Source: Bacteroidales bacterium
GTDB lineage: Bacteria; Bacteroidota; Bacteroidia; Bacteroidales; Bacteroidaceae
Length of the DNA stretch: 7,935 nucleotides
NCBI GenBank assembly: GCA_004554665.1
Contig: SFKY01000093.1
Coordinates: 1-7,935, forward strand
Direction of reading: 5' to 3'
In this document: positions 1-7,677 of the stretch, one piece after another
Layout of the letters: every line of letters begins with the position of its first letter
Numbering within the stretch: position 1 is the first letter of the stretch
Program-made: the position numbers and the translations under genes
The notes under the pieces: model-generated
Database searches by the model: none
Seen by the model: the letters and a program-made list of their open reading frames with translations, nothing else
Told to the model about the DNA's origin: nothing

Positions 1-90
<90 letters not shown>

Positions 91-100
91 TTTTAAGTCG

Positions 101-140
101 GGGTCTTCAGTTGTGAAAACAGCTGGAGACCCTTTTTTTT
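101..140 (+). terminator. Intrinsic terminator of the rRNA operon
   Basis: The arms 101-114 (GGGTCTTCAGTTGT) and 119-132 (ACAGCTGGAGACCC) pair over 14 bp without a mismatch, allowing two G-U pairs. They close on the GNRA-type tetraloop GAAA (115-118), and eight T residues follow directly (133-140). This is a textbook Rho-independent terminator ten bases after the 5S 3' end. It should insulate the histidine kinase gene from rRNA read-through. Confidence 0.93.
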
Positions 141-147
141 ATACAGG

Positions 148-192
148 TTTAGGCATTTGTACTAAATCCATGAAATTTGCGTTATATAATTG
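148..192 (+). promoter_or_regulatory. Weak candidate promoter for the histidine kinase gene
   Basis: The stretch between the rRNA terminator and the kinase start is AT-rich and must hold any independent promoter. Compared with the Bacteroides pattern (-33 TTTG, about 20 bp, -7 TAnnTTTG), the best fits are TTTA (148-151), a 20-bp gap and GAAATTTG (172-179), or a -7-like TATAATTG at 185-192. Neither is a full match, so this marks the likely region and not a defined site. No Shine-Dalgarno sequence is visible before the ATG, as is normal in this phylum. Confidence 0.25.
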
Positions 193-209
193 TTTGATTT
201 GCAGCATAC

Positions 210-1376
210 ATGAGGTGGATGAATCGGATAGGTCAGGGACGCATCTTTTTGGCTGTGGCGGCAATATTCATAGCTGCCGCTTCATTGGTGGTGTCGCACA
301 GGCTGACAAAAGATCTGGAGGCTGAGGAGCACAATAAGATGGAAGTCTGGGCAGAGGCAATGAGGGCGCTCAATGTGGCCGACGATGATACAGATCTCAC
401 CTTGGTGCTGAAAGTGATAGATGAAAACCACACGATTCCTGTAATAGTATTGAATCCACAGGGTGGTGTGCAAACCTATCGCAATCTTGACGTTCCGCAT
501 GATGCCTACCCCGACAGTATGCATTATGTAGCAGCGATAGGTAAACGATTGTTGCATGAAGGAAGGTACATCCGTATCCAACTGTCCGATTCACTTATAA
601 CCGATTATATAGATGTCTGTTACGATGACTCTACTACGCTCAAGCGTTTGGCGGCATATCCGATGGTGCAGTTGGCTGTTGTACTGATTTTTGTGATGGT
701 AGCCATTCTTGCGTTGTTAATCTCCAAGCGTGCTGAGCAAAACAAGGTGTGGGTAGGTTTGACCAAAGAGACAGCACACCAATTGGGTACACCTATCAGC
801 AGTCTGATGGCGTGGGCAGAAATCTTGCAGGAGACTTATCCTGATGACCCCTTAATACCTGAAATGGGAAAAGACGTGCAGCGTTTGCAACTTGTAGCTG
901 ACCGGTTTTCCAAGATAGGGTCATTGCCTGAACTTGTGCCTACCAGTTTGGGTACAGTGATAGCGCATGTGATGGTCTACATGGATAGGCGTACATCGCA
1001 TAATGTCAGGATTATCAGTGAGGGGAAAGCCCCAAGTATCATAGTACGCCTCAATGCCTCCCTTTTCGAGTGGGTGATAGAGAACCTGTGCAAGAATGCA
1101 GTCGATGCAATGGGTGGTGAGGCAGGGACCATCACGCTTCGCGTTGGCGAAGCCGGCAAAAAAGTATTTGTGGAAGTGGAAGATACGGGAAAAGGAATCA
1201 GGAAGAAAGACATAGCCGATGTCTTCCGTCCAGGCTTTACGACAAAAAAACGAGGTTGGGGACTGGGGCTGTCTCTTGCCAAACGTATCGTTGAGGAATA
1301 CCATCATGGCCGCATCTTTGTGAAATGGTCGGAAGTTGGACGCGGCACCATCTTCCGCATTGAACTGAAAAAATAG
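210..1376 (+). CDS. Membrane sensor histidine kinase, orphan, no HAMP domain
   Basis: A 388-residue sensor kinase predicted to autophosphorylate on histidine and pass the phosphate to an unknown response regulator. Residues 11-30 and about 149-171 are hydrophobic and probably span the inner membrane, leaving about 118 residues (31-148) outside as sensor. The phosphoacceptor box KETAHQLGTP gives His190. The ATP-binding domain shows an N box (ENLCKNAVDA, 291-300), a G1 box (DTGKGI, 325-330), an F-box-like VFRPGFTTK (338-346) and a G2 box (GWGLGLSLAKRIV, 349-361). All core motifs are present. Only about 18 residues lie between the second membrane segment and His190, so no HAMP or PAS domain fits there. 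The residue after His190 is Gln, where many HisKA kinases have Glu or Asp. ATG 210 gives the first in-frame start; ATG 219 (starting MNRIGQ) is equally possible. The sensor part holds two D-S/T-x sites (D127-S-L, D140-S-T) like Bacteroides O-glycosylation motifs. No regulator gene is adjacent. Confidence 0.93.
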   Translation: MRWMNRIGQGRIFLAVAAIFIAAASLVVSHRLTKDLEAEEHNKMEVWAEAMRALNVADDDTDLTLVLKVIDENHTIPVIVLNPQGGVQTYRNLDVPHDAYPDSMHYVAAIGKRLLHEGRYIRIQLSDSLITDYIDVCYDDSTTLKRLAAYPMVQLAVVLIFVMVAILALLISKRAEQNKVWVGLTKETAHQLGTPISSLMAWAEILQETYPDDPLIPEMGKDVQRLQLVADRFSKIGSLPELVPTSLGTVIAHVMVYMDRRTSHNVRIISEGKAPSIIVRLNASLFEWVIENLCKNAVDAMGGEAGTITLRVGEAGKKVFVEVEDTGKGIRKKDIADVFRPGFTTKKRGWGLGLSLAKRIVEEYHHGRIFVKWSEVGRGTIFRIELKK

Positions 1377-1479
1377 TACGCCCATACACCACTTGTTAAT
1401 GTCGCTTTTTTGTAAGGTTGGGATATGCTTGCATGTTCCTTTGCCCATTCATGGTTCTCTATCATTGGTACTTTGGAAA

Positions 1480-1518
1480 AGCTACAAGAAAGGGTGTGCC
1501 CCAAAGCAGGACACACCC
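1480..1518 (-). terminator. Intrinsic terminator of the susC-susD-lipoprotein operon
   Basis: The arms 1492-1501 (GGGTGTGCCC) and 1509-1518 (GGACACACCC) form a GC-rich stem of 7 bp, one C-A mismatch and 2 bp, with a 7-nt loop. Read on the minus strand the stem is followed by a T-rich run (TTTCTT, then TTTTCC), about 30 bases past the stop of the lipoprotein gene. On the plus strand no T-run follows, so it should mainly stop leftward transcripts. The remainder of 1377-1546 holds no gene that I can support. Confidence 0.7.
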
Positions 1519-1546
1519 CCAATAATAGAATTTATAAGCGATGAAA

Positions 1547-2284
1547 CTAAGGCAATACCACTACGTGGACCTCGTAGAGGCGTTTGGCTTGCGGCACCCC
1601 CTCAGGTCTGCGCAGGTTGTTGAGCAGCAGATACTGGCGTGGTTCTGTATAGTCGCCGGGAGCCCCCAGTTTGGGTGCGCCATTCTGAGGCTCTATTTTG
1701 CAGTCGTCACCATAGTGCTGTTGGCTTTGCAGCGTAACTACCAGTTGTGTCAGGTCCACTCCTGTCTGCACTTTCTCTGACATACCATTCTCTCCACCTA
1801 CCAGTGTGAAGCCGGAAGGCAGTTTGCTCAGGTCATACAGATAACCCTTGTTGGGCGATGAGTAAACTACCTTTGACGGAACGTAGAAGTAGAGCGTGTA
1901 CACCTTGCCGTCTGGGGCGTTGTTGTCTGCTCTTTCTACAATCTTATTATGACCGCCTGTCAACGTTATCGTCTCACCGGGCGTTACCACCGTGCCATTG
2001 GGCAGGGTAAAATTGCTACCCGTCTCATTGGTCCAAGTAACCCCAGACTGTCCATGTGTGGTCTGTGCAATATAGGTGGTATATTCACCAAAGTTCTTGG
2101 CATAGAGACAGTTTTCAAACAGGTAACGGGAAATGATCTGAGAGTTGGTCAGGCTCACGTCTGAATAGTAGTCTTCCGGCACGTCTTCATAGACCAGTCC
2201 TGTCTCACAACTGGAGGTAAACATTCCTGCCAGCAGCAAGCATATTCCCGTGTATAAAGTCTTTGTTTTACTGAAAATCTTCAT
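1547..2284 (-). CDS. Lipoprotein of unknown family, third gene of a SusC/SusD operon
   Basis: A 245-residue predicted lipoprotein. It has a basic start (MKIFSKTK), a hydrophobic core (about 10-22) and a lipobox-like TSSC with Cys26 as the lipidation site, so the mature protein is about 220 residues. After Cys26 comes an acidic stretch (YEDVPEDYYSD, 32-42), which could favour surface export as described for Bacteroidota lipoproteins, although the match to the known export signal is loose. The rest is rich in Thr, Val, Gly, Tyr and Asn and reads as beta-strands, with no enzyme motif and no helical domain that I can see. It lies 33 bases after susD and just before the operon terminator, the position usually held by SusE/SusF-like surface binding proteins. 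A binding or accessory role is inferred from position only. I do not recognise the family. The start is supported by the signal peptide. Confidence 0.88.
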   Translation of the reverse strand: MKIFSKTKTLYTGICLLLAGMFTSSCETGLVYEDVPEDYYSDVSLTNSQIISRYLFENCLYAKNFGEYTTYIAQTTHGQSGVTWTNETGSNFTLPNGTVVTPGETITLTGGHNKIVERADNNAPDGKVYTLYFYVPSKVVYSSPNKGYLYDLSKLPSGFTLVGGENGMSEKVQTGVDLTQLVVTLQSQQHYGDDCKIEPQNGAPKLGAPGDYTEPRQYLLLNNLRRPEGVPQAKRLYEVHVVVLP

Positions 2285-2317
2285 AATTGTAAATCTAATA
2301 ATTGATGGATTGTGCGT

Positions 2318-4318
2318 TTAATTGTCAAATCTGAATCCATTCCAACCCGGATTCTGCTGCAGTTGCTTATAGTCGCGCAGCGTAGTGTCAGAGAATGGGG
2401 TGAAATAATAACGTGTATTGTCGAACTTACGCAGATAGTAGCTGTAGTCCATCGGTATGGTTCTGAATGTAGGTGTCATGTATCCTTCTTCACCTTTCTC
2501 CAAAGCCACACCGTTTTCGCCTGCTACATTGCTGTGTTTGCCGACACGGAAAATCTGTATGCCGCGTGAAACCCTGTTCAGTTCCGGGATTTCGCTCAGG
2601 CCCTCTGCCTCACCCCAGCGGAGTAAGTCGAAGTAGCGGAAGCCCGGGCACTCAAATGCGAACTCCAAACGGCGTTGGATCTTCATTTCTTCCCACAGGT
2701 TGTGCTCTTCCAGTGCTTGGTTGAAGTTGCCCACACCGGCACGCTGGCGAATCTGGTTGATATAGCCCTCTGCCTCGCTGCTCTTATTGAGCTTGATGGC
2801 TGCCTCTGCGCAGTTGAGCAACACCTCAGCATAGCGTATGTTGAAGTAGCAGGTAGTGCGCTGTGTCATATCCAGTGAGCCATTGTCGTTGTAAGAATCG
2901 AAATGAGAGTACTTTCTCGAATAGTAGCCCGTGATGGTCTGGCAAGAGCCACGGTTTACGGGTGCCGTCTCCAGAGTCTCCTGCGAGCGGTAGCCCGTGT
3001 GCAGGGCTGAATATTGGAGCGTACGCTCCGATACCATCGTGGTGGTGTCTATCCATGTCTGAATTTGGTATCTCGGTGCCTGATTCTTTTCATTGGCCAT
3101 GTAAGAACCGTCGTAGGTGACAGTGGAGTAGAAGCGCTGGTCGCGGTTCTTGTAGATCTCGCGGTAGTCATCACCTTTGCCCTCAAACTCACCGTCGGCA
3201 TTCCTAACCACGTTCAGCTCCTGGGCCTGCGAGGTCTTCCACCAGGGCTTCCATTGTCCGTCCTTGGCATCTTTCTGCAGATAGCAGTCCACCAAATCCT
3301 GTGTTGGGAACGTACCTGTACGCATGCTCCAGCTCAGCGTGAGCGACTCGCTGTTCTCGTAGTAGTTGCCATCAGGTCCGTTTTTGGCAGTGGGGTTGAA
3401 TCCCTCGCGCTGGTTGGGTTTAAACAATACCGGCCAGATAGACTCTACGCTGGTATGGGCGGTCTCCGATGTGAAGAGTGTGGCGTAGTTTGGCTCCAGA
3501 GCGTACTTGCCGATCACCTTTTTGGCGGCATCGTAAGCCAGTTGGTAGTAATGTGCATCAGTCTTTTCAAAGGTGAAGAGACCGGCTGGGTCGTTGGCGC
3601 GGAAAATGCCCTTGGCAGAAGCTGCTGCTGCATCGGCTGCATACAGGGCTACGCGCGATTTAAACGCATAAGCGGCATCAATATTCACCTGGCCAATCTC
3701 AGACTTGCCACCATAGATTGTAAAGTTCTCGATAGACTTGTCGAGGTCTGCCAGCATGTTGTCGAAGAGTTGCTCACGTTTGGCCTGAGGCAGGTAGGTG
3801 TCCTCGTCCAGCGACAGTGCATGGTCTACGTATGGAACGGTTCCCCAGAACTTCTCCATGTCAAAGTACACCCAAGCGCGGAAGAAGTAGCACTCGGCCA
3901 GCAACTGTGCGCGAAGCGGCTCGCTGAGAGATCCTGAGCCCGTAATCTTCTCGATACCTTTGTTGATGTTGTAAATATTCTTATAGGCGCCAGACCACGG
4001 GCCGCTCCATGCTGCTGTCTCGTCGTAGCGGCGGTTGTTGAAGGTCAGCTGGCGGTAGGTATCCCAGTCTTGCTCATAGTTGCCTTGACAGTTGTCCGAC
4101 CACTGTTCCGACTGGAAGGTATGTCCCGAGCCGGTGCTGCCGATGAGGTACAGGTTGTTGACATACGCGCGTGCCAACTGCGGATTGGTCCAGAAACGGT
4201 CCTCATCCACCTTGGTTGTAGGCTCGATACCCAGAGGATCGCACGCCGTCATGGTAGAGCCCAGTAATACTGTGAGCAGTCCTGCCCACATATATTTTAT
4301 GATATTTTTTCTGTTCAT
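2318..4318 (-). CDS. susD-like: SusD/RagB-family outer-membrane lipoprotein (nutrient-binding lid)
   Basis: The surface lipoprotein that captures substrate and closes over its SusC partner. Residues 1-25 form a lipoprotein signal peptide with lipobox TMTAC and Cys26. The N-terminal SusD region includes the typical helix pair around 139-168 (LLAECYFFRAWVYF followed by a FWGTVPYVDHAL segment). The C-terminal SusD/RagB domain shows NIRYAEVLLNCAEAAIKL (about 490-507), INQIRQRAGV (about 518-527) and RRLEFAFECPGFRYFDLLRWG-type residues (about 549-568), all hallmarks of the family. At 666 residues it is longer than most members (commonly about 500-600). The extra length appears to lie in the middle, about residues 290-460, which are rich in Tyr, Trp, Asn and Asp. 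The gene starts 12 bases after susC ends, so the two are surely co-transcribed. The substrate cannot be read from the sequence. Confidence 0.97.
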   Translation of the reverse strand: MNRKNIIKYMWAGLLTVLLGSTMTACDPLGIEPTTKVDEDRFWTNPQLARAYVNNLYLIGSTGSGHTFQSEQWSDNCQGNYEQDWDTYRQLTFNNRRYDETAAWSGPWSGAYKNIYNINKGIEKITGSGSLSEPLRAQLLAECYFFRAWVYFDMEKFWGTVPYVDHALSLDEDTYLPQAKREQLFDNMLADLDKSIENFTIYGGKSEIGQVNIDAAYAFKSRVALYAADAAAASAKGIFRANDPAGLFTFEKTDAHYYQLAYDAAKKVIGKYALEPNYATLFTSETAHTSVESIWPVLFKPNQREGFNPTAKNGPDGNYYENSESLTLSWSMRTGTFPTQDLVDCYLQKDAKDGQWKPWWKTSQAQELNVVRNADGEFEGKGDDYREIYKNRDQRFYSTVTYDGSYMANEKNQAPRYQIQTWIDTTTMVSERTLQYSALHTGYRSQETLETAPVNRGSCQTITGYYSRKYSHFDSYNDNGSLDMTQRTTCYFNIRYAEVLLNCAEAAIKLNKSSEAEGYINQIRQRAGVGNFNQALEEHNLWEEMKIQRRLEFAFECPGFRYFDLLRWGEAEGLSEIPELNRVSRGIQIFRVGKHSNVAGENGVALEKGEEGYMTPTFRTIPMDYSYYLRKFDNTRYYFTPFSDTTLRDYKQLQQNPGWNGFRFDN

Positions 4319-4330
4319 TGTTGTTAGCTG

Positions 4331-7300
4331 TTATAAGGTTAATACCACATTGAACGTATAGGTGCGCTGTGTAGGATAGCTACCCAGACTACCATTGTTG
4401 TTGTAGATGGAGGCACCGCTGGTAATGAACTCCGGATCTTGCAGGTTCTTCAACGGGTACGACTTCTTGGTCCATGTAAAGGCGTTGGTCACCACAAAAC
4501 TGATATCACAACCGTGTATATAGTCCATCTTCTTCAGCACGTCACGTTTCAGGTCGTAGCGCAGGCTGATGTTTTTCAGCTTCAGGTAAGAAGCGTCAAA
4601 CTGCCAGAAGTCGACGAAACTATATCCCCAACCTCTCGATTCGTTAGAAGGCAATGGGATGGCAGCATCCGGATCAGGATTGCTCGGCGTGTAGGCATTC
4701 TGGAAACCATACTGGCCGTAGTTCCACATATAGCTCTGCTGGCTGCGGAAGGGCGAAGGCATGGCACCTGTTACATTGGCAGCACCCTGGAAGAACACTT
4801 CCAACTCTGCACCTTTGTACGAGGCACCCAGTGTCACACCATATTGGGTGAGTGGGGTAGAGCCCGGCAGGTTGGTGATGTAGTAGTCGTCTATCACACC
4901 ATTGCCGTTGAAGTCGTCGATCTTGATGGTTCCCGGTGCATAGTTGCGGTTGAAGTTCAGCGTAGAGTTATACAGTTCTTCCCAACTTCTGAACAGGCCG
5001 GCCGATTTGAGCGCGTAGGTATATACTACGTTCGTAAACTCGGTGCGCTTGCCCATTGTGTCGAAGGCATTAGAGTACCAGTCTGAATCTTCTGTGGTGT
5101 GGCGTACGGTTCTCCTATCCCAGTATGAGTAGGTAAGTCCCAGTTTGTAGCCCACTTCGCCAATCTTGTCCTGCCAGTTGAGTGAGAGCTCGAAACCGCC
5201 CTTCTTGTTGGTCACGTAGGGAGCGTTGATCTGCGGTATGTTGGGCATACCCAGGATATCGGTACGTATCATGTCTGTGGTCATGTTCATCACATCGCCC
5301 TTGTTTACATAGAGATACGTGTCGAAAGCACCGGTCAGTCGATTGCCGAACATGGTGAAGTCGAGACCGATACCATACTGCTTACTGCTCGACCACTGCA
5401 GGTCGTTGGCCACGCTCGATACATACCAGCCCACGTTGGAGGTCATGCCGCTGCCAAACAGCACCTTGGTGCCGTTTTGGGCATACTGGGTAAGATAAGA
5501 GAAGGAGCTGCCCACCTCGTTACCTACCAGACCGAATCCTCCGCGCAGCTTCAGTTGGCTGATCAGTTTGGGCGATACCAGTTTCTTGAACCATGGTTCC
5601 TCGGAGACCGACCATCCCATAGACACGGCTTGGAAGAATCCCCAACGCTTGCCGGGGCTGTAACTCAGCGAGCCGTTGTAGTTGCAGCTATATTGCAGCA
5701 TGTACTTGTTGGCATAGTCGTAGGTTACACGGCCAATCCATGAAGCCGAACCCCACTCCGAGGCCGAACCGCCGCTGCTTACCATCGTGGCACCCAGGTC
5801 TTCTTGCGGAGCCAGCGTAGTGGCAAAACCTTTCTTGGTCTGGCTGCTCCAGTCCTCATGGCGTATCTGGCTCTGGTAGTTACCCATCACCGAGATGTTG
5901 TGCTTGCCGATGCTCTTGGAGTAGTCGAGCTGGAAGATACCCGTGGTCAGACGGTAGTCGTACCAGTATTGGTAGAGATTGGCGTTGTCGGGATTATAGG
6001 TAGAAAATGTAGTGGCATACGGATTGTCGTACACACTCTCCTGGTCATAAGAGAATTTCTTGTTCATCGAGTGCGTGGTGGTATAATTGAGGCTGGCCGT
6101 AGCGCTGAGCCCCTGCACCCATGGCACCTGCCACTTCAGGGCGGCATTCATCTGGAAACGCTTGGTGTCCGTATTGTTGAAACCATTGTTCAGCAGCGAG
6201 TTGGCCGAGCCTTTGCGCTCCTTCCCTGTGGTCCATGCAGCAGGACGTGTAGGCATGTTGTGTCCGTACATCACCGAGTTAAACACGCCGTCGCCCGAAG
6301 CAGGTTTCTGCTGGTTGCCGATGTTGCCGTTCAGGTTGAAGGTAAACTTCAGACTCTTGTCCTTGAGCATATAGGCATCCGTGTTCAGGATGATATTGTA
6401 CTGCGTATAGCCGTAGGTCTTGCTCAGACCCTGCTGGTCCAGATAGCCCACGCTGGAGTAGTACTTGATGCGCTCGCTACCGCCACGCAGACTTACGTTG
6501 GTCTGGTACATAGGCTGTGTGTGGTCGAACATCTCCCACGGGTCGTAGGTACTGTAATAGTTCTCGATATCGCCGCCCTGTGTCACATAGGGATCAAAGA
6601 AGTCATCAATCTGATCCAGTGTGTAGCCCATGTGGTACTTCTCGTTCACCATGTTCATGATTTCCGAGTGGCTGTAGCCACGCTGGTTCAGATAGCCCAT
6701 ATAGTACTTGGAGAGCTGTGTGTTGTTATAGGGCATCGTCTCGTCGTAATTGGCCAGTGCTATCGCGTTGCGTTCCAAGGCATACTCGTAGCTGTTCATC
6801 ACCTCCGGACGGTAAGCTGGGGTCATGATGGTCACCTTCTGGTTAAAGGTGATTTCCGGGGCGCCCTCCGAACCGCGCTTGGTCTGCACCACGATTACAC
6901 CGTTGGCGGCACGCGGTCCATAGACTGCCGTGGCAGCAGCATCCTTGAGTACGGTCATGTTGGCGATGTCGTCCGGACGCAGACGGCTGAAGAAGTCTTC
7001 ACCCTCACCGGTGTCGAGCACCACGTCATCGATTACATACAGGATGTTGCTTCCACCACGTACCCAGATTTTGGTTTTCTCACCTGGTGCTCCCGAGCTC
7101 TGCTGTGTAAACACACCGGCCACACGTCCACCGAGTCCTTCTGCCATCGTGGTGACAGGCAGCTTGGCAATGGTTCCTACGTTTACGATAGAGGCAGATG
7201 CCGTCATGGTCTTGGCCTTTTGTACACCGCCGTAACCTGTTACCACTACTTCGCCCAGTGTGGCCAAGTCTTCCTCCAGTGTCACACGGATATCCTTGCC

Positions 7301-7606
7301 GTTCCATGTGACGGTTTTAGTCACGTAACCGATACTGGAGATTTCCAACTTTACTCCTTTAGCCACCTTGGTGAGGCTGAAGTTTCCGTCAAAGTCAGTG
7401 ACCGTACCCGTTGATGTCCCCTGCACACGGATGGTGGCACCAATGATCGGTTCTCCCGCGGCATCAGTTACAACACCCTTGCAAGCTGTTTCCTGCTGTA
7501 CGCTTTGCACGCCATTGACCGCAGTAACAGCTCCAACATGTATCGCACTACATGGCCATGCCATTAGTGCCATCAACATGCCGATTGTTTTTACTCGTTT
7601 TGACAT
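4331..7606 (-). CDS. susC-like: SusC/RagA-family TonB-dependent outer-membrane transporter
   Basis: The TonB-driven outer-membrane barrel that imports substrate captured by SusD. Of 1091 residues, about 1-26 form a Sec signal peptide (cleavage after PCSA or VGA). A carboxypeptidase-regulatory-like beta domain follows (about 43-112: KGVVTDAAGEPIIGATIRV, then GTVTDFDGNFSL). Next are the TonB-box-like EVVVTGYG (119-126), the plug domain (about 130-245, with LGGRVAGV, VRGGS, LYVIDDV and the VLKDAAATAVYGPRAANGV region) and the beta-barrel to the C-terminus. A DFNGNGVIDD motif (about 896-906), close to the Ca-binding-like motif common near the end of SusC proteins, precedes a YGVTLGASYKGAELEVFFQGA segment. 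There is no N-terminal STN domain, so direct control through an anti-sigma factor is unlikely. The length is normal for the family. No Shine-Dalgarno sequence is seen before the ATG, and the signal peptide supports this start. It is the first gene of the operon. Confidence 0.98.
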   Translation of the reverse strand: MSKRVKTIGMLMALMAWPCSAIHVGAVTAVNGVQSVQQETACKGVVTDAAGEPIIGATIRVQGTSTGTVTDFDGNFSLTKVAKGVKLEISSIGYVTKTVTWNGKDIRVTLEEDLATLGEVVVTGYGGVQKAKTMTASASIVNVGTIAKLPVTTMAEGLGGRVAGVFTQQSSGAPGEKTKIWVRGGSNILYVIDDVVLDTGEGEDFFSRLRPDDIANMTVLKDAAATAVYGPRAANGVIVVQTKRGSEGAPEITFNQKVTIMTPAYRPEVMNSYEYALERNAIALANYDETMPYNNTQLSKYYMGYLNQRGYSHSEIMNMVNEKYHMGYTLDQIDDFFDPYVTQGGDIENYYSTYDPWEMFDHTQPMYQTNVSLRGGSERIKYYSSVGYLDQQGLSKTYGYTQYNIILNTDAYMLKDKSLKFTFNLNGNIGNQQKPASGDGVFNSVMYGHNMPTRPAAWTTGKERKGSANSLLNNGFNNTDTKRFQMNAALKWQVPWVQGLSATASLNYTTTHSMNKKFSYDQESVYDNPYATTFSTYNPDNANLYQYWYDYRLTTGIFQLDYSKSIGKHNISVMGNYQSQIRHEDWSSQTKKGFATTLAPQEDLGATMVSSGGSASEWGSASWIGRVTYDYANKYMLQYSCNYNGSLSYSPGKRWGFFQAVSMGWSVSEEPWFKKLVSPKLISQLKLRGGFGLVGNEVGSSFSYLTQYAQNGTKVLFGSGMTSNVGWYVSSVANDLQWSSSKQYGIGLDFTMFGNRLTGAFDTYLYVNKGDVMNMTTDMIRTDILGMPNIPQINAPYVTNKKGGFELSLNWQDKIGEVGYKLGLTYSYWDRRTVRHTTEDSDWYSNAFDTMGKRTEFTNVVYTYALKSAGLFRSWEELYNSTLNFNRNYAPGTIKIDDFNGNGVIDDYYITNLPGSTPLTQYGVTLGASYKGAELEVFFQGAANVTGAMPSPFRSQQSYMWNYGQYGFQNAYTPSNPDPDAAIPLPSNESRGWGYSFVDFWQFDASYLKLKNISLRYDLKRDVLKKMDYIHGCDISFVVTNAFTWTKKSYPLKNLQDPEFITSGASIYNNNGSLGSYPTQRTYTFNVVLTL

Positions 7607-7642
7607 AAATGTTGAATTAATAGTTAATAAATGAAAAAATAC

Positions 7643-7675
7643 AATAGTCGTATTTACTTGGTCAGTAATACTATT
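7643..7675 (-). promoter_or_regulatory. AT-rich leader hairpin followed by T6, possible attenuator
   Basis: On the minus strand AATA plus GTATTACT (7675-7664) pairs with AGTAAATAC (7658-7650) and TATT (7646-7643), around a GACCA loop. There is a one-base bulge in the inner stem and an unpaired GAC on the 3' side. Three bases later come six T residues (7639-7634). The stem is A/T-rich and therefore weak, so it could be a conditional terminator just before susC, or simply AT-rich spacer DNA. Confidence 0.35.
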
Positions 7676-7677
7676 CG

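Noticed and set aside
113..325. 70-codon plus-strand frame overlapping the kinase start
   Set aside because: It begins inside the rRNA terminator hairpin and runs out of frame through the kinase's first membrane segment; no domain.
210..1376. Histidine kinase as the dedicated regulator of the SusC/SusD operon
   Set aside because: It is convergent with the operon, lacks the hybrid (HTCS) architecture typical of such loci and sits behind an rRNA operon; nothing in the sequence links them.
921..1448. 175-codon minus-strand frame over the kinase C-terminus
   Set aside because: Antisense shadow of the well-supported ATPase domain; the peptide shows no family signature.
3014..3937. 307-codon plus-strand frame antisense to susD
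   Set aside because: Shadow of the SusD coding sequence with no recognisable domain and no start context of its own.
5804..7414. Long open frame (536 codons) on the plus strand, antisense to susC
   Set aside because: It lies wholly inside a convincing SusC gene. Its translation is a low-complexity mix rich in Val, His and Leu with no domain, explained by scarce Leu-TTA/CTA and Ser-TCA codons in susC.
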